This document shows positions 28,132-40,976 of a stretch of DNA of 64,000 nt, piece after piece (the first letter of the stretch is position 1; every line of letters begins with the position of its first letter). Both the position numbers and the translations under genes were made by a program. Origin of the DNA: Wolfiporia cocos. Its lineage: Eukaryota; Basidiomycota; Agaricomycetes; Polyporales; Phaeolaceae. The notes beneath the pieces were generated by a model. It did no database searches and had not been told where the DNA came from. It saw only the letters and a program-made list of their open reading frames with translations. The stretch is from contig JACCLO010000005.1 in NCBI GenBank assembly GCA_029448655.1, positions 744,001 to 808,000 on the forward strand, read 5' to 3'.

Positions 28132-29334
28132 ATGGACCTAGAACCCCTTGATCCCGACTATGTCAACGAGCGACTCTCCAAGCCTCCGTTCGTCGCTGTT
28201 CCGGGTGTTGTCAATATTCGGGACTTGGGCTCGTATCGCAGCACAACATATCCAAGCTTCATGACTCGACCGAAGCTTATGTTTCGCTCTGCAGAACTAT
28301 CTTCCATAACAGACGAGGGTACGTAGCGATCTTTATGGTCAACACACGCCAAATATTTCTATTTCCCTTGACATCACTCTTGTATGACATCTGGTCCTCC
28401 GCCAGGGAAGGCCAAATTGCGGGAGTTACGCATTACGAAGGTTTTCGATTTACGCTCGGACCCAGAGATTCAGCGATACGGGACCTCTTCCCCGGACATC
28501 GAAGGAATAGAGTTCGTGCGCACACCGGTCTTCGAGGAAGAGGACTACAGCCCTGAGATGATGGCCCAGTACGTGACTGTATCTTCTCCTCTGTCCGAGC
28601 ACCCATAACTCAGGCCATCTGATTACGCACACTACAGCCGCTACGCACTCTATGCTAGTGGGAAGACAGAAGTGCGTTATGGTCATACGGTGTGATCCGC
28701 GGACAGTGCTTGAGCGCAAACTGTGCCGTGATACACAAGGCTTTCATGGAGCTCTACTCGCAAATATTGGATCACGGAGGTCCGGCGTTCGGCGCCATCA
28801 TCCGGCATGTCAAGGACAGACCAAACGAAGGCTGCATCTTTCATTGCACAGGTTCGCGACCAGTCATCTGTGAACGCGTACAACGCACCTCTGAAAGACT
28901 ATAGCTGGCAAGGATCGCACAGGCATTCTCGCTGCCCTGGTATTGAAGGTAGAGGCATTGATGATGTTATCCTACGTTTGGCTCAAGGGTTGCAGCTAGC
29001 CGGCGTTAATGACGAAGTTATAGCGCAGGATTACGCGTTGACGAGGGTCGGCCGAGAGCCTGCACGCCAGATGGTCATGGCTCGCCTGGCGAAAATACCT
29101 ATGTTCGCCTCCAATACAGAGGCAGCCCTCAACATGTTCACTTGCCGGTACGCCACAGTTCCGCATTCGCTGTCAGCGCTGATCCCTCTTCGCAGCACGG
29201 ATACAATGATTGCGTTCCTTCTGCTACTACAAGAACGGTACGGTGGCGTTGAGGGGTATCTACAAAAATATGCCCAGCTGTCTCCAGACGAGATTGAACT
29301 TGTCCGCAAGAATATTCTAGTGCCGTCAGAGTAA
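28132..29334 (+). CDS. IphP-type tyrosine/serine protein phosphatase (Y_phosphatase3 family)
   Basis: ATG 28132 starts PFVAVPGVVNIRDLGSYRS, the N-terminal signature of the IphP/Y_phosphatase3 family of CX5R phosphatases. Following exons give ELRITKVFDLRSDPEIQRYG, then AFMELYSQILDHGGPAFGAI. The P-loop HCTAGKDRTGI is intact only after removing a 53-bp intron (28852-28904) that splits the Ala codon; the catalytic Cys codon is 28845-28847 and the Arg lies in the next exon. C-terminal exons carry the helical region QDYALTRVGREPARQMVM and RYGGVEGYLQKYAQLSPDE, ending at TAA 29332-29334. The usual role is dephosphorylation of phosphotyrosine or phosphoinositide; the substrate here is unknown. The gene looks complete at roughly 290-300 residues. 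Confidence 0.92.
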
Positions 29335-29518
29335 ACGAGATTCACAAAGGGACAGTCGTATACAGCCTGTAGTGTATTTGTCAATGTTCAATTCAGCAAT
29401 CATGGTCCATAGACATTCCTCGAAGTAATCGGGAGGGAATGGCGAACGTAGTTCGACGTGATCCAGATGACATACCGGAGTGTACGAGTAATATTAAAAA
29501 ATCCATCGTAGTATACAG

Positions 29519-32500
29519 CTAGAACTGTCCAGTCTTCTTGCTCACGCTTGCGATCCGCGACTGCTGTCTTGCCTGCGACTGATTGAACGTTGAGCTCGCC
29601 GGCGAGTGCTGCACGAGCGTTGATGCCAGCATCCCGGTCTGCCCGCGGGCCCTAATAGGGTTCAACGGCGACAAAGCGCCCGATCGCGAGGGAGGCCGCA
29701 CGGGGACGTCGCCCGTCATCTTGCGTCGCATACCCGGACGCGCTGCTTGCTGCGGGACAGGCACCGTCGAAGAAGGGAGCGGTACGGGGTGGTCCTCCAC
29801 GGCGAAGCGTGCAAACTGTATACTGTCTGTCCCCATGCCCTGCCGGCGCGCCTTCTCGTGCCTGGCTTGGACAGATCGGAAATGTGACAGCAGCTCTTGC
29901 CACTTGATGTCCTCGCGGCCGAGCTTCGAACGCGTGGACGAAATGTTCCCGATGTTGCTGTGATCATTGTCATATGTGGGCCAGCGATTAAGCAATGCGA
30001 CGTACGATCTAGGCGCGGTGTACAAGTTCACAGCGCTCAGGCGATTCCGCAAGGAAACAAAGGCTGAACTTTGCGGTAGCAGCATCAACAGCCCATATAA
30101 GCACTTAAAGAGATGCGGGTATTTATCCGGCTCCAGAAGCTGAAGCCGCAGATCTGTGATTAAGTCTGTCAATGACTGGTCAGCATAGGTTAGAAATGTC
30201 ATACAAGTGAACACCGGCGATTCAATCAGCTGGACCAGCTTATCTATTTGTACAAGTAACTGGACCGTTATCTCTAAGTCCGCACTATAGCAGTTTGTGA
30301 GACGGTGAGCTGCAAGACTGGCTATTAGCCACTTACAAGATATACAGCAGATTTGAAGCATGTTCGTATGCTTGTGCGAGGAGACACAGCGAAAAGGCAG
30401 CAACCGGGTTATGACACCATGATCTATATAACGTGATGAATAGCGCCTGACCATCTTGCTACTGCCAGTCAAAATAAGCCGTTATCTCGAAGAGAGATGC
30501 GTACACGTGTTTCAAGGCTCTTCAATCGCCTACGGAAGTCCGCAAGCTCTGGAGAAGTGATGAGTATCATGTTGAGTTTTTGTACCATGCCGCTCGCAAA
30601 CTCCAAATCCTGGTCATCTCTCGATCAGCTCAGTTTTAAGTGATCAATTAGTAAGACGCAGCACCTCCTCTTTCTCAAGAAGCTCAGCAGAAGTCCGGTA
30701 TATCCTCTCGGTGTTGAGGTTGACACAGAGCTGTTGAATGATGAGGCTGCCGCGAGTCTCTAGCAAACCACGATCTGTGCTGAACAGTTGAAGCAAATTG
30801 TGCATGAATCTCTTGAAGTACCCCTCGTCCGATGTAGACGAGATCTGAGCGATAAGCAGAAGATCGTTCTTGATAACCTAATCACCAAGAATTCATCAAT
30901 AACTCCCGGCTGGAATGGTACCGAATTCAGCACACCTTCTCAGAAGAATCAGAAAGCGTCTTAAGGAGAACGAAGAAAGTGTCATCATCAGTTCCGAGGA
31001 TCTTCTTCGGGGCTTTCTGATGCAGCATTATGAGCCATTCCAGAGCAGCAACGCGCGTTTCCTCGTATTCGCTGACGAATTGCCGCGTGAGCGCATTTAC
31101 AGTTGCAACATAATCAATCTGGTCAGGCTTCTCTTGCAAAATGGAAGCCTCCGGAGACTGCTGCAGCTGTGTCCCACTCATCGAGGTCGGTGATCCAGGG
31201 CAACTGGTGCGACCAGTCTCTGCTGGTACGGCTACCGTATTTCCACGGATCGGCTCCATTTGAAAGGAGGCCTTCCGACCCCGCTGCGCAGATGTAGTGG
31301 GTGTCTTGACTGACGTCGTCGACACTGCGCCCGCCTCTGGGGGTGACTCTGATGAGCTGATGTCTCGACCCGGGACTGTGTCCTTCGCTCCGGCAGAGGG
31401 TATCACAGCGGTTGAGGACCCTGTTGCTGAAGTTGACGACATTTTGTCCGTCCCCTGACGACTGGATGACTCGATAGGAGTGGGAAGACTCTGAATCACG
31501 TCCTTCAGTCTGCTGTTCGTGTGGGTAGCGGCCGCCTGGATGCTCGCCACATCGTGTGCAAGGTTCGGAAGTATCATTTCGATGAGGCGGGGCGTGAAGG
31601 GCAGCATGACATCTTGTACGATCTTGAGGAACTCAGAAAGCCAGCGCAGAGCCAACGACTGTTGCACCACGTCATCTAAACATGATTGTTGGCATGCAGT
31701 AACGAGTGACTATGGGAAACTCACGCGGCTCATCAAGCTGCTGAAGCATGACTTCGACAATCGCTGCATAGTGGATTTTGACTCCTTGGCCAGGCAGCCA
31801 GTCTGGAAGATATGAATGCGAGCCCCGTATATCACTTAGATGGCTACTTACGGCCATCTTGGTCATATAGCTTCTCGTTGGGAGATACCTGAGAGCTGCC
31901 ATCGAACAATCCACCATCGCTCTCCGGCAAGAAAGAGCCCTGATCCGAGTTGGCAGCAGTGGCAGTAGTGAAATCTGTCGAGTGGTCCTTCCCGTCTTCA
32001 GTCGGCTGCACTCGCTCTGAAGCCTTTCCCTTGGTCTGGGATTGGACTTTGGTGATGCGTTTGATCTCGTCCAGAAAGTCACCAAGAAGAGCTTCAGTGG
32101 CCACGCGCACGTCCTCCGTTGGGTCGGACAAGTACTTTCTGCGAACGAGGGTATGTTATACAAACTTGACTCACGGCCAAGAAAATGCTCACAATAGACC
32201 ATCTAGGAATTCTGGCAAATACGTGATGAGCTCCAGCTCTGGTACGGAATCAAGAACAGTGATCCACGATACAAGATAGCTTCGTGTGAAGGGGTTATGG
32301 ACGTATATTCTGTCTGACAGAAGTGGAATGAAGTGTGCAAGTGAAAAAGCCTTGCGAGCTGTGTTCATGTCTTCGCCATTGGCTATATCGTCAGGGTGTG
32401 GCACGAGAATACCCGCTCCCAACGACTCTTCGAGTCTTTTGCGAATCTTCTCTGTCTCGGGATAGTGAGGGATATACACAGATGCAGTTTCCGCGACGAT

Positions 32501-33123
32501 ATCCTTCAGTAACCGATCTAACAGCTCTGCGCCATTTTTGACAGATAGCTCCGAGTCCGCAGAGAGCTGCGCATCATGTCAGTGGGCAGTCTCTCGAACT
32601 GAATACAACCGGTAACTCACTTTGCTCAGAGCGTCAAATATTGGATTGAAATAGACCAAGATCTCCCCTTTGGAGACCTTCGCAATGTTATACAGACACT
32701 CGGCAGAGAAATACCGCACTCGGCTCTCAGGGTCCGTGAAGCATACCAGCAACGGCTCCACGAACTTCTCCATGTAAGGGGCGATGTCCACACTAAGCGC
32801 AATGGCGGTTCCTGCAAGTCCAATTAGACCTCCATTGCGGACATGCAGTGGATTGGACGAGTTGCTGAACATGTCCACGAGCTGGTCGACTATCTGGCTA
32901 ATGCGCCGGTGGTCGCCTTGGTGGTAGCATTCGCGAACTTGTCTGTAGCATCCCATGTATCAGAGTACACTTCGTCAACCCCTGTCGGCTACTGTACTTT
33001 TCGAGTTCGAGAGCGGCTGCCTTCCGCTTCTCGTACATCTTGTCAATCAGCTGTTTCGACACGCTCGTATCTAGAAGGTCGTTCAGCCTCAGGCGATATA
33101 ATACGTATCAGATACGTGCCCAT
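29519..33123 (-). CDS. VAC14: VAC14, scaffold of the Fab1/PIKfyve complex
   Basis: VAC14 is a HEAT-repeat scaffold that holds the PI3P 5-kinase Fab1 and the phosphatase Fig4 on the vacuole/endosome membrane. Conserved N-terminal blocks are [20 protein letters not shown] (33072-33013) followed across an intron by [20 protein letters not shown] (about 32950). HEAT repeats continue ([17 protein letters not shown] near 32840; [20 protein letters not shown] near 31620), with a low-complexity Ser/Thr linker near 31500-31200. The Fig4-binding C-terminus contains [20 protein letters not shown] near 30140-30090 and [17 protein letters not shown]; the tail is Ser/Arg-rich with stop at 29519-29521. The start is uncertain: ATG 33123 fits only if a 28-bp GT..AG segment (33115-33088) is spliced out. 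Confidence 0.92.
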
Positions 33124-33333
33124 TGTGGCCAGTATTAGTGTGGTTTGGTTCGTGAATGTCGTTACGGAAGGCTAGAGAAGTAGCCAAGCTACATTAATGG
33201 TGGCAGACGCATGCCCATTATATGGCAGACGCGCCGTAAGTATATGATACAAGCACGTGGCCCCATAGATCTGAGATCTGGTCCATTGTACATCTTCTCT
33301 TGACTGTCGTTTACAACGTTCATCGCCAGCACC

Positions 33334-34303
33334 ATGGACGATGACGAGGCATATCTCCTGCTCCTGCTTTCTGATTCAAACCTCCCTACGGGCTCGTTTG
33401 TCGCATCGGCGGGTCTCGAGTCGTATGTCACACACGGTTTCTTCTCGCCCGCACCTTCCGCTCTGCCTTTAGACAAAGTGGAAGCGACCATGGTCTTCGT
33501 ACGCGACAGTCTCGCGACATACGCCCGTAGTGCGTTACCCTTCGTCTCAGATACGCACCAAGTGGTCGAGGCTCTTTTGAAGGATGCCACAGTCTCGCAG
33601 GAAGCTCTCGATCGTACTATGGACGACCTGAAGGCTCTGGACAGCCTGTACGAGGCCATGACTCTCAATCATGTAGCGCGACGCGCGTCGAAATCGCAGG
33701 GGGTGGCCCTTTTGACTCTCTTCTCAAAAGGCTTCTCGCTTCCGCCCTCGCTTCGGAAGCATCGAGCCTCGGGTGACCTTACGACGAGTCGCGAGGCTCG
33801 CGCAGGTACATTCGTGGACAAGCTCAAGCTGGGAATCAGGCGGGAGAACACTCATGGCCATCTGCCAATCTGCTGGGGCGTCCTGACCGCTGCGCTTGGC
33901 CTATCACTTGGTACGAATGCTTCCTTATGTTGTGTCCGACCAGACCTACGCTGTCGATCGTTCTGAGACGCAAACATTTGCAGAACGTAGCCAATCTCTT
34001 CATTTGTTCCTGCACGCCCGCAGCCTGCTTTCAGCGTCCGTCAGACTGAATACGGTTGGTCCGTACGCTGCTCAACAGTTATTGTTACACGTCGTTCGGC
34101 CGCTCGTCGATGCGGAAGCGAAACGCTGTGAAGGTCTGCGTACTAGCTTCCAGAGGCTAAAACCCGCACTGGACAGTGCTGGATCTGCGCGATCGAGCGC
34201 TGCATTTGATGAGACGATGCATGGACCAGCTGTGACTTGGCCCTTGGGCGAGATCCTTGCTGCACGACACGATCTGCAGCATTCACGGATATTCAACAGC
34301 TGA
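33334..34303 (+). CDS. Urease accessory protein UreF
   Basis: UreF acts with UreD and UreG to deliver nickel to apo-urease. ATG 33334 opens LLLLLSDSNLPTGSFVASAG, the family hallmark (SDSxLPxGxF). Further blocks are GLESYVTHGFF, YARSALPFVSDTH and GHLPICWGVLTAALGLSL. A 73-bp intron (33911-33983) joins the last to ERSQSLHLFLHARSLLSASV and PYAAQQLLLHVVRPLV, and the protein ends at TGA 34301-34303. Length is about 295 residues, normal for fungal UreF. No other urease gene is in the window. The stop lies 88 bp from that of the convergent eIF3f gene. Confidence 0.94.
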
Positions 34304-34391
34304 TGGTCTCAATCACGTGCAATGCTGCAGCCTCTAGCGAACAGAGCAATCCCTCATCAAATATCGAGAAATACAACGTGGGCACCAGGGC

Positions 34392-35583
34392 CTACGCAGA
34401 CACAAGCGCCAACCGTGCGGAGACCTCTGCCTGCGACCTAACAAGACTCGCAAGGTACGACACCATCAGCGTGTCCTGCGCGGCCGGTTGTGTGAATACA
34501 TCACGGAGATAGACAGCGCAATCACGCACCTGAAGGCTCGAGTTGAAATCGCCCTTTTCCAGATCCTCGGTGCTCGCACCGAGCGTGTCCATCAAGTACC
34601 GCCCAACCGCAGGGTCTCCCTTTACGTCACCCGAGAGCACTGATTGGACGTACGACAGCACACGGTCGAGCATTCTAGTTACAGACTGCAGCGAGCGTTC
34701 AAGAATCTCAAGGTCTGTGGTTGGGTGCGAGATAGTAGAGTTGGGAGCAGTGGAGGCAGTTGCCAGAAGGTCGACTGTGGGCCAATGGGGGAGGGGTGAT
34801 TAGCGGGTGTGCGTGCCTCAGATTCGCAAGGGTGGAATACGTACGACCGCTGCGTTCTGCGCCGTGGAATTGCAGCTCGCATGGGATGGGCGTAAAGACA
34901 CAGTTTTCTGGCTTGGGGGACACGCCGACGGGTGATCTGCAAACACGAATAATTAGATCGTGCCGGTTGTGCAAGTTCGACGAACATACCCAATGAACGC
35001 CTTCACGCCAGGCGTTTCGCCCTCGACGACGCCGGTGTTGACAGCGAGGTGGATTGCTTGATGTGGTGCTGTTTCTTGCGAGTAGAAGTTGTGGATGAGG
35101 GCGGAATAGGTGTTGAGGTTGGAGCCAGTGGAATACCTTGCGAAGAGTACACCAACGCCATGAACGCGGGGATTATTGGCCGAAAAAAGGCAGCTTACCA
35201 TCCGACGATTACCTCCTTCGGGTTCACCTTGTGGTGCAGCTCGTACGTTGCTTTGAGGTAGTCCATGTCGACTGCGACCTGCTCCTCCGTCTCGCTGTGC
35301 AGGACCGCGAATGATGACCGAACCTCGACCTCCCCATTGTCGGAGCGCTTGCCAAGGAGGGTTCCAATCACTCGCTCCTGGTCGTCAGTACGACGGAGGT
35401 AGTGATCAAGAATCGAGAAGAGAGCGACCGGGTGGACCGTGACTGAGGTCGGCGCACGTCTATAACATGTGTAAATGAGACTTCAGACGCGCATCCTCGC
35501 AAGTAAGCTCACCCCGGCGTCGAGAGGAAGCCAGGAGCAGAATTTTGAACGTGAAGCGCAGAGGAGGCCGCGGTCAGTGGCAT
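34392..35583 (-). CDS. Translation initiation factor 3 subunit F (MPN domain)
   Basis: eIF3f is a non-catalytic MPN-domain subunit of eIF3. A short first exon from ATG 35583 is followed by [16 protein letters not shown] (about 35440) and the MPN core blocks [40 protein letters not shown] and, after a splice, [20 protein letters not shown]. Then come [31 protein letters not shown] and, in the last exons, the C-terminal helices [20 protein letters not shown] and [20 protein letters not shown], ending at TAG 34392-34394. The JAMM zinc ligands of active deubiquitinases are not conserved, as expected for eIF3f. It diverges from TOM7 with only 121 bp between start codons. Confidence 0.95.
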
Positions 35584-35704
35584 TTTGAAGGCAAGGGGGA
35601 GGCAAGGACAAGTTCAGCCACAGCGCCCTGAGAGTACGAAAAGTCGAGTCGGCAAGTCCCGACAACCCTCTTCACCGTCCACGACGTTCACGCTACCGCT
35701 AAAA

Positions 35705-36016
35705 ATGCCTTCAGAAGAGACAAAAGTGCGTGGTGGTAGCTATGTTCGTATCTATCTTTAGTTGAATGCGTACGCAGGAGAGAATCATTAAGGCCGTCGA
35801 GCTCGGACGGGTATGTTTCCACTGCACACGCATGTTGTGCCACTGACCTCGAAGTTCGTTCAGACTGTCCTCCACTACAGCTGGATTCCCTTCATTATTT
35901 ATGTCGGATACACACGCAGCAGCCCTCAACCATCTTTGATCAAGTGAGTATGACGATAGTGCGTTTTGCTACACCGCGCTGACGCGCTGCGCAGGCTGAT
36001 CAGCCCTCTCGCATGA
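35705..36016 (+). CDS. TOM7: Mitochondrial import receptor subunit TOM7
   Basis: This tiny gene is split into four exons: 35705-35725, 35778-35810, 35864-35943 and 35995-36016, with GT..AG introns of about 50 bp each. The joined product is 51 residues: MPSEETK, then ERIIKAVELGR, then TVLHYSWIPFIIYVGYTRSS and PQPSLIKLISPLA. The single transmembrane segment (SWIPFIIYVGY) and C-terminal SLIKLISPLA match TOM7, which modulates assembly of the TOM translocase in the mitochondrial outer membrane. Exons are too short to be found as an ordinary ORF. The gene is complete. It shares its 121-bp upstream region with divergent eIF3f. Confidence 0.95.
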
Positions 36017-36468
36017 TACTACCTCTACATGTATACTCTCGTGTGATTGACTATCCGCTTTGCCTCTGCTCGAGCTCTCTAGATACTGTCGCGTGATTAA
36101 CCTTCCATTCTTTGGCTGGAGAACTTTATGCAGCACGGTGAGTACGTACTACTTGTAATCCTAGCTGTGATTTCATATGTCGTGGTAGCACCTGTTCTTG
36201 GTGCTCCGATCGTTTATGTTTACGCGCATGCGACATCAATTTGCTGTAACCATCCGTTCACCTGGGCGGGTTGGGTTTATGCATTGTCGAGATGAGGATA
36301 AGACAAGGCCAGATATGAGCTTTCTTACGTGACTCTCCATGATATTTGACGCGATCTAATGATAGTACTCCCTGGTATAGATTCAATATATGCTCCGAGA
36401 GTCTAGGGAAGAGCGCACTAAAACACAAAGCAGAATGCCAGAAAACAAACTATGAACGAGCTTTCCTC
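36017..36468. other. Convergent intergenic region
   Basis: The region lies between TOM7 (+) and the RING E3 gene (-). I see only short ORFs and presumed 3' UTR sequence. Confidence 0.4.
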
Positions 36469-38090
36469 CTATAAATACACCCGTCGCAAGTCCGCAGCAG
36501 CAGTAATTCTCTTGCAGATCGGACACAGCTTGGTCGACCCCAAACAACGCAGCCAACATTCACGACAACAGGTATGCCAACAACCTGTTGAGACAGTAGG
36601 TTCCGTATATGGGTCTAGACAGATGCGGCACAGTGATGATGTGGAGGAAGAGACCCGAGTTGAGACCTATCCGGATATCAGAATCGCCGTTTCGTTTCGT
36701 GATGTAAATCTAAGGAACTGACCATGAACTTAAGTTTGCTTTCCAGCGCCTTGATCAAGGCGATGTTGTCGCCTCCGCTACGTGCTTTCTGGATTGCCTG
36801 CTCAACCTGCTCGACCTCGCCAACGCCCATTACTTCCTCCATTGTGCGTTTTACATCTGTGACAACCTCTACTTGCCGCCGAGCCAATTTCCCATTAACC
36901 GGCAGATCCTTGAGCGTTGGAGCTCCTGTCTGTTCTGCGCTCGCACCACCACGAACGCCGGCCGTCGCAGGAACGTCGTTGTCGACGTCCACTTCCTCCT
37001 CTTCGTCCTGTCGATTGCCCGAAAGCACAATGATATCCTTCTCGCTAAACTGCGCCGCCCCAAAGACTGCCTCATCTTCTCCATCTACGTCTACTTCGTC
37101 CTCTACATCCTGCTGTGTGCGATCTCTGATGTCGAACCCAGTGCCTACTCCGCCGTGATGTCAGTCATTGAAACCGCATATGACCAACTCGGTGACGTAC
37201 CTCTGAAACTAACTCCTGCCGTAGCGCTCTCTATGGTGTCTCCATCCACGTCGATGTCCAGCTCGACGTCTGCCTGTCCACTACCGCTCGCTCTCCTATC
37301 CCACTGCTCTCCCACTATCCTGACATGCGCCAAGCAAGAATCCACATGTGCCTCGATCACATCCACATCTCCTCTGACAGTCTGGCCGCATACCGGGCAC
37401 GTCGTGCCTTCATGCGCGTCATGTCGATTGCCCCACCAGCCTTCATCCTCGTCTTCTCTCATCAGATCTCGTAACTTGGCATAGCGCTGCTTCCGGCGGC
37501 CCTTCAGGCTCCGTATCAGTCTATTGACCTCGTCAAGCGTAACCTCGGAGGTCGATGCGAAAACAGCGCCAAACTTTGAGCGACCGCTTGTCTTTCGGAC
37601 CTTCACGGCAGTGCGTCGCGATCGACTAGTCAGCCTGCGCCAGGTTTAATTTATGCAAATACTTGATGTGATAGGACCACACACCCCTCGTCCGGCTCAG
37701 CTTCAGCAAGCACCTCCGTAGAGCCTATATGCTGAATGATCTCCTCCACGCGCGCCATCTCCAGCTCGCTGTGTTTCGCTAAAAGTCGAACCGGTATCGC
37801 TTCATCACAAACGGGACAAATTCTTGTCTCGGCTCTTTTAGCTTCATCATTAGATGATTTATTAGATGATTAGGAAGAGCTCGTATTGGCATCAAAGAGT
37901 CAAGTGAATGTCTGGAGAACCCACGTTTCTTTACCGAGACTTTTTCTTCGGGAAGAGGAGACAAATCGGAACGTCCTGACTGCCCAGCATCACTTGCTTC
38001 CTCGTCACTTGACGATTCTACCACCCTTGCTCTCTTCTTGCCCCTACCGATGGAGCCATCCTCAGCTCAAACGCCGGATCGAGCCTCCAG
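36469..38090 (-). CDS. RNF220-like RING E3 ubiquitin ligase
   Basis: The last exon encodes a RING finger: CRICLDPYTEPTV, then GCWHTCCRECWLRCLG and KLCPICKRITAAADLRRVYL, ending at TAG 36471-36469. The CWH..C..CW..LG..KLCP..K/N..T...DLRR/IYL arrangement matches the C-terminus of the RNF220 family. Upstream exons carry an RNF220-type central domain (LDEVNRLIRSLKGRRKQRYA; GTTCPVCGQTV followed by His/Cys, about 37540-37300) and a Cys pair plus His (RICPVCDEAIPVRLLAKHSE, about 37830-37770). These are candidate zinc sites. The N-terminus is acidic and Ser-rich (VVESSSDEEASDAG). The 5' end is not settled: the reading frame is open to about 38090 without an in-frame ATG, so a further small exon is likely upstream. 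Confidence 0.8.
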
Positions 38091-39871
<1,781 letters not shown>

Positions 39872-40436
39872 CGGCGTGGCCTTGGGTTGTATGCTGTGCG
39901 ATTCGATCGTCATGGATCATTATTGAGGGAGCTATCAGTTGGTTTGCTGGTCTGCGTGAATGTTGCGCATTTCCTGAGGAACACCCACTCCAATGCTTCA
40001 GTTACATGTCAAGAATACCCGACAGTCGCTCGGCAATCGATAGTGACAATATCCATTGAATCATGTCTCAAGAGGTAGGGTTCCTATTCTCCTAGCATTC
40101 GCCTGTGTTGCTTCGTAGCGCACATTCGCCAATGTTGAATGAACCGGCCGCCACTACACTTCTGTACTTTGGAGTGTAGGCCGAATGTCAGAAGGTTACT
40201 TGAATACTGAGTGTAGTCACGTCATGCTCCGGCATCTCTGCATGGTCGAATACTTCAACTTGGTAAGGAGGGCATGAGCTGATCTAATATATCAGTATCA
40301 GAGAAAGAATCAATAAACGACCTAGCGCAGCATCTCCCATCTCTACATTCTAACATCATACTCTCCTCAGTTCTGAGTTGGTCAAAAATCTGGCAAGCAA
40401 AAGAATTAAAGTGGTCAACAATCATAGGAAAGAAAA
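39872..40436. other. Intergenic before the 5S rRNA pair
   Basis: No gene is recognised. The region holds the GH53 3' UTR and flank of the minus-strand 5S gene, including its T-run terminator (A-run on + strand at 40429-40438). Confidence 0.4.
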
Positions 40437-40554
40437 AACCACGGCACCCAGGATTCCCGCGTGGTCCCCCACCGTGGTACTAACTGGGCGGCACTCTGCT
40501 TAACTGCGCAGATCGGACGGGATGCGGTGCTTTCAGAGTCCTATGGCCGTGGAT
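40437..40554 (-). rRNA. 5S ribosomal RNA
   Basis: This is a 118-nt 5S rRNA read right to left from 40554. It starts ATCCACGGCCATAGGACT, contains the internal Pol III control region (GCAGTTAAGCAGAGT and AGTTAGTACCACGGTGG) and ends CCTGGGTGCCGTGGTT. The 5' CCACGG pairs perfectly with the 3' CCGTGG to form helix I. A T6 run follows immediately as a Pol III terminator. It differs at one position from the + strand copy at 40859. Confidence 0.97.
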
Positions 40555-40858
40555 GTATGTCACTCGTGTTATCAAGGTATGTACACTACTATGTTCTTTT
40601 CATCAGTGCCCGCGACACCACTGTTATAGGCTTTCCGATTCTCGAGCGCAAGCTGTTCTCTTACGCACCAAGCTAAGCCTGAGGGAACGCTGAGGATCAC
40701 AGATCCGTCCGCAAGTGATCGTGCGCAATGTGGTTGTCCACCATTCTGAGTTTTACTTTCTGCAGGCTTTGTATGAGCTCTATCTTGGTAGGCCCCTCTT
40801 GTGGCGCAGCAAGCTGGTCAAATCCAGTGCACATAAGCTAATAACACGAGTGACACAC

Positions 40859-40976
40859 ATCCACGGCCATAGGACTCTGAAAGCACCGCATCCCGTCCGA
40901 TCTGCGCAGTTAAGCAGAGTGCCGCCCAGTTAGTACCACGGTGGGGGACCACGCGGGAATCCTGGGTGCTGTGGTT
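40859..40976 (+). rRNA. 5S ribosomal RNA
   Basis: This is a 118-nt 5S rRNA with the same sequence as the inverted copy at 40437-40554 except for one C-to-T change in the 3' strand of helix I (GGTGCTGTGG), which turns a G-C pair into G-U. The internal A and C boxes are intact and a T run follows from 40975. The two genes are head to head, 304 bp apart, and no 18S, 5.8S or 28S sequence is nearby. Confidence 0.97.

Noticed and set aside
40461..40676. 71-codon + strand ORF
   Set aside because: It runs through the antisense of the minus-strand 5S rRNA gene.
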